From Heterohyrax brucei (taxonomy: Eukaryota; Chordata; Mammalia; Hyracoidea; Procaviidae): DNA of 64,000 nt. The stretch spans positions 62,706,111-62,770,110 of the forward strand of contig CM053166.1 of the NCBI GenBank assembly GCA_028571685.1, in the 5' to 3' direction. A program made the translations under genes and the position numbers. The stretch's first letter is position 1. Each line of letters opens with the position of its first letter. The notes below the pieces were generated by a model. The model did no database searches and had not been told where the DNA came from. It saw nothing but the letters and a program-made list of their open reading frames with translations. Shown piece after piece: positions 23,760-33,979 of this stretch.

Positions 23760-24172
23760 TACGAATTCCACCATCTATCTGTCAGTTTGTCATACTATAG
23801 TAGTTTGTATGTTGCTACAATGCTGGAAGCTATGCCACCAGTATTTCTAATACTAGCATTGTCATCCATGGTGAACAGACTTTAGCAAGGGTTCCTGACT
23901 AAAACAAACTAGGAAAATAGGCCTGGTAATCTATTTCCAAAAATTATCCAGTGAAAATCTTATGGATCACTATAGAATAACATCTGATATAGTGCTGGAA
24001 GATGACCCTCTAGGTTAGAAGTCACTAAAAACACACAGTGGCCCCAACAGTAGACTCAAATATACCAACAATCATGAAGATGTCACAAAACTAAGCAATG
24101 TTTCATTCTGTTATATACAGAGTTGCCATGAGCAGGAGCTGACTGGATGACATCTAACAATAACAACACATG
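23760..24172 (+). mobile_element. Second internally deleted RTE element
   Basis: The left part matches the RTE 5' region (TGTCATACTATAGTAGTTTG, GCTGGAAGATGACCCTCTAG). The right part matches the RTE 3' end (AGACTCAAATATACCAACAA, then GAGTTGCCATGAGCAGGAGC and a CATCTAACAATAACAACAC terminus). The body is missing. The deletion join, near 24050, differs from that in the 10390-11125 copy. Confidence 0.65.
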
Positions 24173-24840
24173 AAAATAGGATCAGAAAATCCCCAGGGCA
24201 GAAAGCTGAGAGGACTTAGTGTGAGCTTAAGACCAAGACTGTCTGCTTGTCTCTATGTGAAGCTGGTGGAAGTTTTCTTGGAATCAGTTACCACCACAAT
24301 AGCTGGTTAAGAGGCAGAGCCAACAACATTTGCAGTGATGTTCAAGAGGTCTTTTTCATGCCATCTTTCAGTCTTGCTGTGAAAATAGTATCACTATACA
24401 GCAGGACTAAGTTTCTAAAGCAAGCCAAATCTCTAGTGAAAATTAGCAAGGAGGATTATAAACTGAGCACCTGGTCCAGTGACAGAATAGAAATCATTTT
24501 TGAGAAGCAAGGCATTGCTGGAAGATACACCGATGCGCATGGCATTAGCTAGCAAGTATTTTCTCATTAGGTGCTGTAAAACTCAGAGAAAGTTTGCCAG
24601 AAGGCCAAGTGAAAGGAATTTTGGGTTATTATTTTAAGAACTGACTTTGGATGAAGGATGATTAAAAAGGAAAAAAGAAAAAAGTTTGTTACTAGAAGAC
24701 ACAGCTGACCTCAGAAATAAGCAAGTGTGTCTCCACCACCAGGAGAGTTTTAGGAAGGATTTCTTCTTGTTAGTACAAGTTTATTCTTACTCCTAAGCAC
24801 AAACTGCCTCTTGGATATGGGCTGATTGAAGAACTGTATA
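24173..24840. other. Unassigned sequence with one 101-codon open frame
   Basis: A plus-strand frame at 24247-24552 (MSLCEAGGSFLGISYHHNSW...) resembles no family I recognise. It has no start context, splice or coding evidence that I can see. I would not call it a gene. Confidence 0.3.
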
Positions 24841-25095
24841 CAGTGAGAGCCCGAGTAGCATAATAGTAGGGAATACAAACTTTGGAACCAGTTATCTATA
24901 TAAAAAGACCATGGCTGTGACATTTTACTAGCTGTGTGCTAATGAGAAATATACTTAACCTCTCTGGGAGTCAGTTATCCCTATTTGGTAGATGAAAGAA
25001 GGATGCATACCTGACACAGTTGCAGTAATAATTAAATGGATATAGTCTGTTCTCCCACACAATTGCTAGTATATAATCAGTAATTCAAAAGATGT
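24841..25095 (+). repeat. MIR SINE
   Basis: The order AGCATAATAGTAGGGAATAC, TTTGGAACCAG, CATTTTACTAGCTGTGTGCT, TACTTAACCTCTCTGGGAGT and ATGAAAGAAGGAT, then TAATTAAATGG, follows the MIR consensus, including its conserved core. It is an ancient tRNA-derived SINE. Confidence 0.8.
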
Positions 25096-25116
25096 TTGCT
25101 TTCCACATTTTGTTAT

Positions 25117-25170
25117 CTTCTAGGGTCACCACAGTCAAAATTGACTTGAGAGCAACTGATAACAACAGCA
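25117..25170 (+). repeat. AfroSINE/RTE 3' tail fragment
   Basis: TAGGGTCACCACAGTCAAAA, then TTGACTTGAGAGCAACTGAT and AACAACAGC, is a decayed version of the shared SINE/RTE 3' end. No head is visible. Confidence 0.45.
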
Positions 25171-25233
25171 AAGACAACAATGTCATGATTAGCACAATAG
25201 AAATCAGGTATCTAATATCTACTTAGCTATTTA

Positions 25234-25263
25234 GACTCCGGATCCGACTCGATGGCACTTGGC
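25234..25263 (+). repeat. Micro-insertion candidate of the GGCACTTGGC tail
   Basis: GACTCCGGATCCGACTCGAT followed by GGCACTTGGC matches the micro-insertion at 35956-35991. The flanks are unique sequence, so no empty site can be inferred here, and I see no convincing TSD. Confidence 0.55.
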
Positions 25264-25832
25264 TTAATGTGCTTTGACTTTTGTTCTAAAGAATAGTAGC
25301 ATTTGCCTAAATATGCTTTAGTTTTTAGAAGTTGTTTACTCAAATGAAATTCAGTTATATTGCCTAAAGACATTATGGCCAATCATCTAGAATCTTTTGG
25401 AAAACAAGTTGTCTATAAAGCATCATGCAAGTTCAGTGGTACAGTGCTGTCATCTGGTGGTCAGTCCTGAAAACAGGAAATTGAAATTTTCTCATTAAAT
25501 GCTCCTGGAAATGAATTAAGTCAACCACCCATCACAAGCTTTCAGCCTTCTGCAGTGTCTAGGAATTCATTAAAGTTCTGAAATATAAACCAGTCTTAAG
25601 GAGTTATAGACAGAAACACCAAATGACTAATTAACAAACTGAAAGATGCTTATCGTTCCTAGAAATCAAGGGAAGGCAAACTAAAACAACAGCTAAATAC
25701 CATTTTATACACTGAATTCTCTGATATTAAAAAGTCTGATAACACAAACAGGTGGCAAGAACATAGGAAAACAGGAACTCTCAACTCATGTTATCCAAAT
25801 TTGAAATATATCCAAATGTATTTCTCTGTTTT
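25264..25832. other. Unassigned sequence
   Basis: I recognise no gene or repeat in these about 570 bases. Confidence 0.35.
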
Positions 25833-25966
25833 GTTAGTTGTCATCCAGTTGATTAGAAGCAGGTTGCTAGACCTCTGTTCCAAGACATCTCCAGGTTGGT
25901 TCCAACAGTAACCTTTTAACTAGTAGTCAAGCACTTAATTGTTTGTATCACCCGGGGTTACCAGAA
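25833..25966 (-). repeat. Decayed AfroSINE-type SINE
   Basis: On the minus strand the right end gives a SINE head: GGTGATACAAACAATTAAGT, then GCTTGACTACTAGTTAAAAGG and GTTACTGTTGGAACC. The tRNA-like head and the following unique reading frame are recognisable, but the tail is poorly preserved. Confidence 0.45.
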
Positions 25967-26570
25967 GCAACCTAGCAATATTGATGCCCATGGAAGCATC
26001 TGTCAAGAAATCCAATAACATATTGCACTGGGAAAATCTGCCACAAAAGATCTCTTTAAAATCTTAAAAAGCAAAGATGTCACCTTTGATGAATAAGGTG
26101 CCACTGATCAAAGCCATTGTCTTTTCAATCACCTCACGTGCATGTGAAAGCTGGACAATGAAGAAGGAAGAGTGAAGAAGAATTGATTCGTTTGAATTAT
26201 GGTGTTAGTGAAGAATACTGAAGAGAGACCATGGACTGCCAGAAAAACAGTCTGCCTTGGAGGAAGTATAACCAGAATACTCCTTGAGGGTGAGGATGGT
26301 AAGATTTCATCATGTTTATTTTCAACACATTATCAGGAGGGAACGGTCCTGGAAAAGGACAGCAAGCTTGGTAAACTAGAGGGTTAGTGAAAAAGAGTAA
26401 AAGAGTAAGAATCTCAGTGAAGTGAACTGACACATGACTGGAACAATGGACTCAAACATACTATTTTGAGCATGATCAGGATTGGGCAAAGTTTCATTAT
26501 GTTATACATAGGGTTGTTATGATTAGAACCAACTCGAAAGCACCTAATAACAATGGTAAAAGCAAAGGCA
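25967..26570 (+). mobile_element. RTE LINE, 3' part only
   Basis: The sequence encodes the RTE C-terminus in broken frames: near 25985 the plus strand gives IHGSICQEIQ, then HIALGKSATKDLFKILKSKD, matching HGNSNLEIYRQIALGKSVTK read on the minus strand at about 31500-31570. It runs to the RTE 3' terminus (ACATAGGGTTGTTATGATTA, then GAACCAACTCGAAAGCACCT and AATAACAA). The upstream RT body is absent. Confidence 0.7.
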
Positions 26571-26621
26571 TATATGACTTATGACCCAGCAGGATATATT
26601 TTCTACAGCAAAGGTGATTTC

Positions 26622-27835
26622 ATCTATTAATTTGTCACACTGTGGTAGCTTACTTGTTGTTGTGATACTGGTAGCTTTTCCAATCGTATTTCAAACATCA
26701 GCAGGGTCACCCTTGATAAACAGGTTTAAACAGAGATTCCACCCTAAGACAGACTAAGAAGAAGGACCTAACAGTCTACTTCTGAAAAAACTGGTCAATG
26801 GAAACTTTATGAGTAGCATCAGAACATTGTATGACAATTCAAGAAAATGAGCCCCTCAGGGTAGAAGGCACTCAAAAAATGACTGGAAAGGAGCTATCTT
26901 CTCAATCTACAGTTGAACATAATGATGTGGATGGAGTCAACCTTCATCTGCTGATGTAGCATGACTCAAAATGAGAAGAAATAGCAACAAATATCCATTA
27001 ATAATTGGAAAGTGGAATGTAAGAAGTTTAAACCTAGTAAAATTGTAAGTCATCAAAAATGAAATGGAAGGCATAAATATTGATATCCTAGGCAACAGTT
27101 AGCTGAAATGGACTGGTACTGGCCATTTTGAATCAGGCACTCATACTGTCTACTAGGAATGAAAAACTGAAGAGAAATAGCATCACATTCATCGTCAGAA
27201 TGAACATTTCAAGATCTATCCTGAAGTGCAATGCTATCAGTGATAGGATAATATCCATAATCCTACAATTAATGTAATTATTATTCAAATTTATGTACCA
27301 ATTACTAAGGCCAAAGATGAAGAAATGGATGTTTTTTACCAACTTCTGCAGTCTGAAATTGATCCATTACACAATCAAGATACATTGATAATTACTGCCA
27401 ATTGGAATGCAAAAGCGGGAAACGAAGAAGAATTGGTAGTTGGAAAATATGGCCTTCCTGATAGAAACAATGTTGGAGATGGCATAATAGAGTTTCACGT
27501 GACCAATGACTTCTTCATTGCAAATACCTTTTTGCAACAAGATAAACCATGACTATACACGTGGGCCTCCAGATAGAATACACAGGAATCAAATTGACCT
27601 CATCCGTGAAAAGACGTAATAGAAAAGCTAAATATCATCAGGCAGAACAAGACCAGGGGCTGAGTGTGTAACAGACTATCAATTGCTCATATACAAGTTC
27701 ATGTCGAAGTTCAAAAAATTATAACAAGTTCACAAGAGTCAAAGTATGACCTTGAGTTTATTCCACCCAAATTTAGAGACCATCTCACAAATAGATGTGA
27801 TACAGGGTTTTGAGTTTTGATTTCACATTAGGTAG
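26622..27835 (+). mobile_element. RTE LINE, 5' part only (endonuclease)
   Basis: It begins with the RTE 5' region (TTGTCACACTGTGGTAGCTT), continues through AAAATGAGAAGAAATAGCAA and reaches endonuclease sequence. The open piece 27325-27552 includes DTLIITANWNAKAG, where RTE endonucleases have the GDWN-type motif, so the catalytic Asp is replaced (TANWN). It ends near 27835 without RT or a 3' terminus. Confidence 0.72.
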
Positions 27836-27866
27836 GAGAAACATTTTATATCCATGGTACATTCAG

Positions 27867-27890
27867 ATAATAATAATAATAATAATAATC
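27867..27890 (+). repeat. (AAT)n microsatellite
   Basis: Eight tandem TAA/AAT units follow the 3'-truncated RTE. Confidence 0.9.
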
Positions 27891-27944
27891 CTAAACACAA
27901 TCCTTTTTAAAACATTCTAGCTTAGTGTTCTCTATACCTTAATT

Positions 27945-28105
27945 GGGACCCTTGCTGGCTCAGTGGTTGTAAGCTATGGTTGCTAACCAAAAGGTCAGCA
28001 GGTCAAATGCACAAGGTGTTCCTTGGAAATCTATGAGGGCAATTCTACTGTGTCTTATAGGGTCACTATGAGTTGGTTGCTTGATATCAGTGGGTTTTGT
28101 GTTTA
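27945..28105 (+). repeat. AfroSINE-type SINE
   Basis: The head GGGACCCTTGCTGGCTCAGT, then GCTAACCAAAAGGTCAGCAG, and the tail TATAGGGTCACTATGAGTTG with a TCAGTGGGTTTTGTG end show the AfroSINE organisation, with part of the middle deleted. Confidence 0.75.
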
Positions 28106-28464
28106 TGAGTCATAGTCTTCTTGTTAGTATGCATATGTCCTTGGGCCCCTGGCTGTGTGGAACCAGAAGACCCTGGCCCCCTATTAATTTTCCCATTTAT
28201 CTGGCCTGGCTTTAGCCCAAGGCACCTCTAGGTGGGGAATTTTACCCCTTTCCTTTTTCCCTTTACACCATTAGCTTTCAGTTTTTGTAGGCTTTTATTT
28301 TGCCAGAGAGACTGAAAGATTTGTACTTAAGGGATATCATCCCCCTTTCCCTCTATTTTGCAAATTAAATCTAACTGTAAGACTACAGCAGAGTTAAGTA
28401 ATCCCAAATAGTAATCGGAATCTACATGAAAAAACAAAGAGCACCAATGTTTTCCCATATTTCA

Positions 28465-28507
<43 letters not shown>

Positions 28508-28959
28508 TCACTCACTCACAACCAGAACCTGAACCTGAACCAAACCAACAACCAGAAACTAGGCTGCCCGTTCTCTCCTGTCAGCTAGCTGGAATGGTAG
28601 AGTACCTAGGATGACTTTAGTAGGGCTTCAACCCCCTCTGATAGGATTGTCTTAGTCCTACTTCAGTCCTCCAAATAACTCTGTACCTGCAAGGCCGGGC
28701 ACTTAGACTTAACAAAAGAAATTCTGAGGGGACTTACCTAGTGGACACCCATACCTGAGTTAATTTATAATTATCAAGGTAAAATTGCCTCAGGCAGATC
28801 ACTGCCTAGGTTGTAGTTAAGAGCCCCACCTAATCTTCCTGAGCAAGAGGTTCAGTACACACTGTGGGTCTGTGAAATTTCCACTCCAGGTGGGAGGTGC
28901 TGGAATCTGAACAGAGGATCTGTGAAACACTGCAGCTCCACAATGTCCACCAAAATTGT
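28106..28959. other. Unassigned sequence with a CA repeat
   Basis: A (CA)n run lies at about 28467-28503 and passes into (CTCA)n to 28519; a short GAACCT repeat follows near 28524. The 62-codon frame over it is repeat-derived. The rest may be internal sequence or a second LTR of the unit at 28960-29400, but I cannot show this. Confidence 0.4.
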
Positions 28960-29400
28960 CACTGAACCCAGGGAGGTGGGTCCCTATCTGGTATACTCAG
29001 ACTTGCCGATAGTCCAGACTCTGGTCTTTGAGAAGAAGGAAGTAATTTTATTGCAACATATGGAGCAAGAATCTGATAGGCAGAGCCTCTGATCTGACTA
29101 CCTGAGCTATCAAGAAGTGGGGATTATATGTGATTTGGTTAGTAAGGTGGAGGTTGTAGGCGTATAAAGGAGGGAAAAGTTCTAGAAAGGGGCCAGGAAA
29201 CAGAAAGTGACATGTGATTCTTGTAGGATCACTCCCTTTAGAACAGGGTCCAGGTGATTGTTCTTCTGATTCATTCCACCTGTTGCTGTTGAGGTCGGTT
29301 AGCAGTCACTTCTGAGTGTGTGGGGCAGGCCAAATTTGTCTTGGGCTAGTTAAAGGACTCACGGAAATTGACTGGGATTTGTAGGATCAGGTTACAGGGC
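28960..29400 (-). repeat. LTR-like block
   Basis: On the minus strand a GCAATAAAATTACTTCCTTC signal is followed about 70 bases later by a GGGTTCAGTGACA end, the usual R-U5 layout of a retroviral LTR. The left end, TGTCACTGAACCC, would be the reverse complement of that terminus. The 5' boundary and family are uncertain, and no gag, pol or env sequence is seen. Confidence 0.4.
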
Positions 29401-29404
29401 CAAA

Positions 29405-29645
29405 ATATTGATAGTAATACCTGCCATCCTTTAAAGTCTCAAAGCACACCAGATTGTGCCAAATGCTTTACATACATCACATAAATTTAAGCAACGCTGG
29501 AAGGCAGGACTTATCAAACCTACTTCACAAATGAATCTGAGACTCAGGAAGTTTGGTAATGTGTGCTGGTTCATGAGTATAGTACATAAAAGAGTTGGAC
29601 TAGACCCCTAGTCTGGATCTATCTGGAGCATACACTGTTCCACTC
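29405..29645 (-). repeat. MIR SINE
   Basis: The text matches the MIR reverse complement: GTGCCAAATGCTTTACATAC, ATCACATAAATTTAAGCAAC, AAATGAATCTGAGACTCAGG and AGAGTTGGACTAGACCCCTA are all decayed MIR phrases in the right order. Confidence 0.65.
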
Positions 29646-29899
29646 CTTCCAGCCATAGGCTTACCTTTTGTGTCTTAATTCCCCATTATTCTCACCACTA
29701 CAAAATGTCTCTGGGATGATAAAACAGCATATCTTTGTGTGCAAAGCACAGGGCTGGAATACACAGACAGAACTCTAAGAACACTGAAATAAATGAGTGG
29801 TATGAATAAATGAGGTAAAGAGATAATTCTCATTGAAAGCATGATTATGTACTTAGGCTTTTTCAAATTACTTCAATAGATAGGGGCTCACAGAATCAT

Positions 29900-30349
29900 C
29901 TTAAACAGCCCCCTTTCCTGTATAAAATAAACCACCTTTTAGTACAGAAGTCAAAATATAAGCCATAACTAAGAACTTTCCCAAAGTCCACTCTTCAGAC
30001 AAAGATTACACTGGACTATAAAACATAAAGTAATACTCATGAAGACTGTGATTGTTAGTTCAAGAAAATGCAGAAGACCAAATGGACATCTCCTGTCCAG
30101 AGGCAGGATAAGAAGATAGGAAGGGACAGGAGCTGGTTGGACGGACACAGGAAACATGGTATACGAAGAGGGAGTGTGTGTCACATTATAGGGACTGCAA
30201 CTCATGTACACATGCATACCTTTGTGTGTGAGAAATTAACTTGAGCTCTAAACATCACCTGAAGGACAATTCAAAAAAAAAAAAAAAAAAGCAGAATAAA
30301 TACAATCTGTTGTGACCAAAAAAATAAAAATAAAATAAAATAAAAAAGA
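29900..30349 (+). repeat. Old L1 3' end with A-rich tail
   Basis: AGGAGCTGGTTGGACGGACA, GAGAAATTAACTTGAGCTCT, AAACATCACCTGAAGGACAA and an 18-base A-run at about 30272-30289 fit an older L1 3' UTR. A second A/AAAT-rich stretch lies at 30318-30346. The 5' limit is unclear. Confidence 0.5.
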
Positions 30350-31010
30350 TGCAAGTCTAGGTGATGAAGAAATGGACTAGATCAGCATGTATTTTCTCAC
30401 CTGCAGCCCACCACCTGTCCTGAGCCCCTTGTCTTAAGCTGCAGCATCCTCATCTCAAATCACTCTGGGACAGGGACCCACTCTCTGCAGTGCTTCCAGC
30501 AGGCAAATTATTCAAGAGTTGGAGGAGTGTGACATTTCCCAGGAAGCCATTAATCCAAGAGACAAGAACCAAGATGAGGACATCCATGAGTGATGACTGG
30601 GAAGACAAATACCCCAGAATATAGGATTCACACACTGACTGACTAACACCTGCTCTAAAACCTGGAAAGCACTAGGCAGGGCTGTGAGGCTGAACATTGC
30701 CTCACTATCCTTTCTTGTTCTCCAGAACTTGAGAGACTTGGCCTAAAAGGACACCTCAAGTCAGTAGACGGAGGAGTATCAGTCTCTGATAGACATCCAA
30801 GATGAGAGTCCTGAGTGAGGATAATGGAAGGAAGCAGCCAAAACAGTGCGGTCTCATACAATTCTGCCTTACCTGTCGGTCCTTGCAGCTCCAGAACAGT
30901 CCTGACTGGAGGTACCTCAGGAGGCCCAAGTGAGAGAGGACCTTGATCTGAGGGCAGCAGCCTCAGGTAAACAAAGAACAGAGTCCCACGACAAGTTAGG
31001 TGTCAAGCTG
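30350..31010 (+). other. Unassigned; possible MAGE-type 5' leader remnant
   Basis: Two short stretches (GACACCTCAAGTCAGTAGAC near 30750 and GATCTGAGGGCAGCAGCCTC near 30945, followed by GTAAACAAAGAACAGAGTCC) resemble the repeated CTCAGGTCAGCAGAGGGAGGAG-type leader exons upstream of MAGE genes. I see no MAGE homology-domain coding sequence. The resemblance is from memory and weak. Confidence 0.2.
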
Positions 31011-31106
31011 TTGTTATGTGCCCTCAAGTTGCTTCCAAGTCATAGCAACCATATGCACAACAGAACGAAGACACTGCTCTGTCCTGCAGTATTCCCATAA
31101 TCATTT

Positions 31107-31626
31107 TTACATTTGAGCCCATTGTTGCAGGCGCTGTGTCAATCTTGTTGAGAGACTTCTTCCTTTTTGTTGACCCTCTCTTTCACCATGTCTTTCTCTA
31201 GGGATCAATCCCACCTGACAACGTGTCCAAAGTATGTAAGACATGGTCTCACTATCCTTGCTTCTAAAGAGCACTCTAGTTGTACTTCTTCCAGGAGAGA
31301 TCTGTTTGTTCTTATGGCAGTCCATGGTATGTTTAATATTCTTCTCCAATACCACAAATCAAAGGTGTCACTTCTTCTTCTGTCTTATTCATTGTCCAGC
31401 TTTTGAATGCATATGATGCAATTGAAAATGCCATGGCTTGAAGCAGCTGCACCTCTGTCTTCAAGGTGACACTTTTACTTTTCAACATGTTAAAGAGGTC
31501 TTTTGTAACAGATTTTCCCAGTGCAATTTGTCTGTAGATTTCTAGATTGCTATTTCCATGAGGATTGATTGTAGATCCAAGTAAAATGAAAGCCTTGAAA
31601 GCCTCAGTTTTTTCTTCATTTATCAT
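31107..31626 (-). pseudogene. RTE ORF C-terminal region
   Basis: Two overlapping minus-strand pieces (31333-31626, starting MINEEKTEAFKAFILLGSTI, and 31107-31355, ending in the sequence common to RTE copies) cover the region after the RT. FILLGSTINPHGNSNLEI and HGMSWTM-like ASYAFKSWTMNKTEE are typical of RTE/BovB polyproteins. A frame change between the pieces, plus stops upstream, makes it non-functional. Confidence 0.8.
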
Positions 31627-32390
31627 GATATTGCCTAATGATCCAGTTGCAGGGATTTCTGTTTTCTTGATGTTGAGGTGAGATCCATACTAAAGGCTGT
31701 GGCCTTGATCTTCATCAGTAAGTGTTTCAAATTTTCACTTCCAGCAAGCAAGTTAGTGTTACCCACATACGGCAGATTGTTACGGAGACTCCTTCCCATC
31801 CTGATTCCTCGTTCTTCTTCATATAGTCCAGCTTCTCAGATTATTTGCTCAGCATACAGATTGAAAAGGTATGGTGAAAGGCTACAACCCCAACACACAC
31901 CTTTCCTGATTTTAAACCACGCGGTGTTCTCTTGTTCTGTCCGAACAACGATATTTTGACCCATGTACAGATTCCTCACGAGCACAATTAAGTGTTCTAG
32001 AATTACCATTCTCCACTACGTTATCCATGATTTGTTATGATCCACATAGTTAGATGTCTTTGCTTAGTCAGTAAAATACAGGTAAACATCTTTCCGGTGT
32101 CTTCTGCTTTTAGCTAAGATCCATCTGACGTCAGCAATGATATCCCTGGTTCCACGTCCTCTTCTGAATCTGCCTGAATTTCTGGCAGTTCCTCGTCAAT
32201 ATACTGTTGCAGTTGCTTTTGAGCGATTTTTAGCAAAATTTTACTTGAATGTGGTATTTATGATATTGTTCAATATTTCTGCATTTGGTTGGAACACCTT
32301 TCTTGGGAAAGGCATAAATATGGATCTCTTCCAGTCAGTTGGCCGGCTGGCCAGATGGCTGTCCTCCAAATTTCTTTTTTTTTTCTTTTT

Positions 32391-32509
32391 GATTGTAAGT
32401 CAACACCGGTTTTATTAACAAATAATGAAAGCAGAGCATGAGTCATAAACACAGGTAGAAAGAATACACTTCACTCTTCCCTATTTTGCTTCTTTATGGA
32501 GGAATGTAC
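32391..32509 (-). other. 3'-transduced flank carried by L1-E
   Basis: This non-L1 segment lies between the L1 3' end (with its own short A-run at 32510-32516) and the terminal poly-T at 32376-32390. Read on the minus strand it contains AATAAA (32411-32416) about 20 bases before the final A-tail. That is the arrangement expected when transcription of a source L1 reads through to a downstream genomic poly-A signal. L1-A, of the same subfamily, lacks the segment. Confidence 0.85.
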
Positions 32510-33503
32510 TTTTTTTAATTTCTATTTTTATTTAACATAACTGAGTGAAAATGTACATTCACATATAAATTTACATGCCCACCTATATACACCTTCCACT
32601 GCTCTCTCTGTCCGGTGACTGCACACTATTCCTCTCTGCTCCATACATGTCTCATCCTCCCAACAGCCTCTTTTCCCCTCCTCTCCGTCCACTCCCCTTC
32701 CTCCAGCAAGAGGTCAGCAAGATGATATCCTATAGATGTATAGAACCATAAAGTGCTTCCAATATATGGTCACTCTGCATTGCCAAGTCCAATCCATTCC
32801 TGCCCAAAGAGTGGACCTTTGTTATAATTTATGGGAAAGGACAGCATCAGGGACGGGGGCCATGCTCTCAGAGGAACCCCAAAACCGCTGGACCATCAAT
32901 TGAGGTCTTTTAGTGGAGATCTCGAGATACACCCCTTTTTATTCTTGTGTTGCCAGTGAGACTCCTCTCTGTGAGCTCCATCGTGGCTATCGCTGGTGGT
33001 GGCCGGGCACCATCCGGTTCTTCCGGTCCCAAGTCGATATAGGCACCCACTCTTGTGGGTCTCTCTGTCTTCTCGGTTGTCTTTACCGCATGTGATTTTG
33101 GTCCTCGGTGAGCATCCGTTCCTGCTGAGTTGGGACCATTTGCTGTGTCCTTGGATGGCAGCTTGGCAGACGCCACTCACCAATGTGGGGTGCAGAGAGC
33201 TCTCTTAGCAAAACGCTAGTTGTGCCAATTGGCCTGGAATTCGCCTAAGAGCATGGTCCCCCACCCCCCGCCCCAGCTACTCTATCCTTGCAGTATTGAG
33301 TTAAGATGGAAGGAGTACTCAAGTTATGCTGAAGTCCACTTAATGTTGTTCTTGTTTCTAATGTGTGCTATCACTGCTTTCTCCCAACTAGATTTCTAGT
33401 AACTATCTAAACTAAACCCTCCTCCCTCTCACCCTCCCTCCCTCCCCTCCCGTGCAGCTGTCAAAGAGTCTTTTCTTCTATACACAAGTCTGTTTTTGAG
33501 ATC

Positions 33504-33979
33504 TTATCGTAGAGGTCTCATACAGTATTTGTCCTTTTGTCACTGACTTTCACTCAACATAATGTCTTCCAGTTGAAATCAGGTTAGGAGATGTTTCCTG
33601 GAATCATCGTTATTCTTTATCATTGCGTAGTGCTCCACTGAGTATATGTACCATAGTTTACCTATCCATTCTTCTATTGTTGGGCATCTGGGTTGATTCC
33701 ATCTTTTTGCTGTCGTGGATTGTGCTGCGATAAACATTCTGGTGCATGTGTCCATTGGTGTGAAAGGCCTTGAATCTGCAGGATATGTTGCAAGTAGTGG
33801 AATTACTGGGTCAAATGGTATATCGATATCCATTTTTTTAAGGAAGCACCAGATTGCCTTCCAAAGAGGCTGGACCATTTTTCAACCCCACCAACAGTGT
33901 AGGAGGGTTCCACTTTCTCCACAGCCTCTCCAGCATTTGTTGTTTTGTGTTTTCTGGATCATGGCCAATCTTGTTAGGG
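33504..33979 (-). pseudogene. L1-E ORF2 C-terminal remnant
   Basis: The piece encodes the region after the zinc knuckle ([20 protein letters not shown], then PRCPTIEEWIGKLWYIYS and EHYAMIKNNDDSRKH). A stop follows LLT near 33579, before the natural end at 33504. It is closely similar to the same region of L1-A. Confidence 0.88.

Larger units (their letters stand above)
32376..33979 (-). mobile_element. L1-E, 5'-truncated LINE-1 with a 3' transduction
   Basis: A TSD of 12 bases, TCCAAATTTCTT, flanks the insertion at about 32365-32376 and 33980-33991; its last T merges with the poly-T. The RTE text continues across the site as expected from the uninterrupted copy near 61800. From the right the element contains the end of ORF2 (to 33504) and a 3' UTR nearly identical to that of L1-A, down to 32510. 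A 119-base non-L1 segment (32391-32509) follows, then a final poly-T. Confidence 0.93.

Noticed and set aside
28426-28614. 62-codon frame with His-Thr and Pro-Glu repeats
   Set aside because: It simply translates a CA microsatellite and a short GAACCT repeat.
32896-33208. Overlapping short frames on both strands
   Set aside because: They lie in the L1-E 3' UTR, which is non-coding; the matching L1-A frame at 2839-3138 is equally a by-product of a GC-richer UTR.
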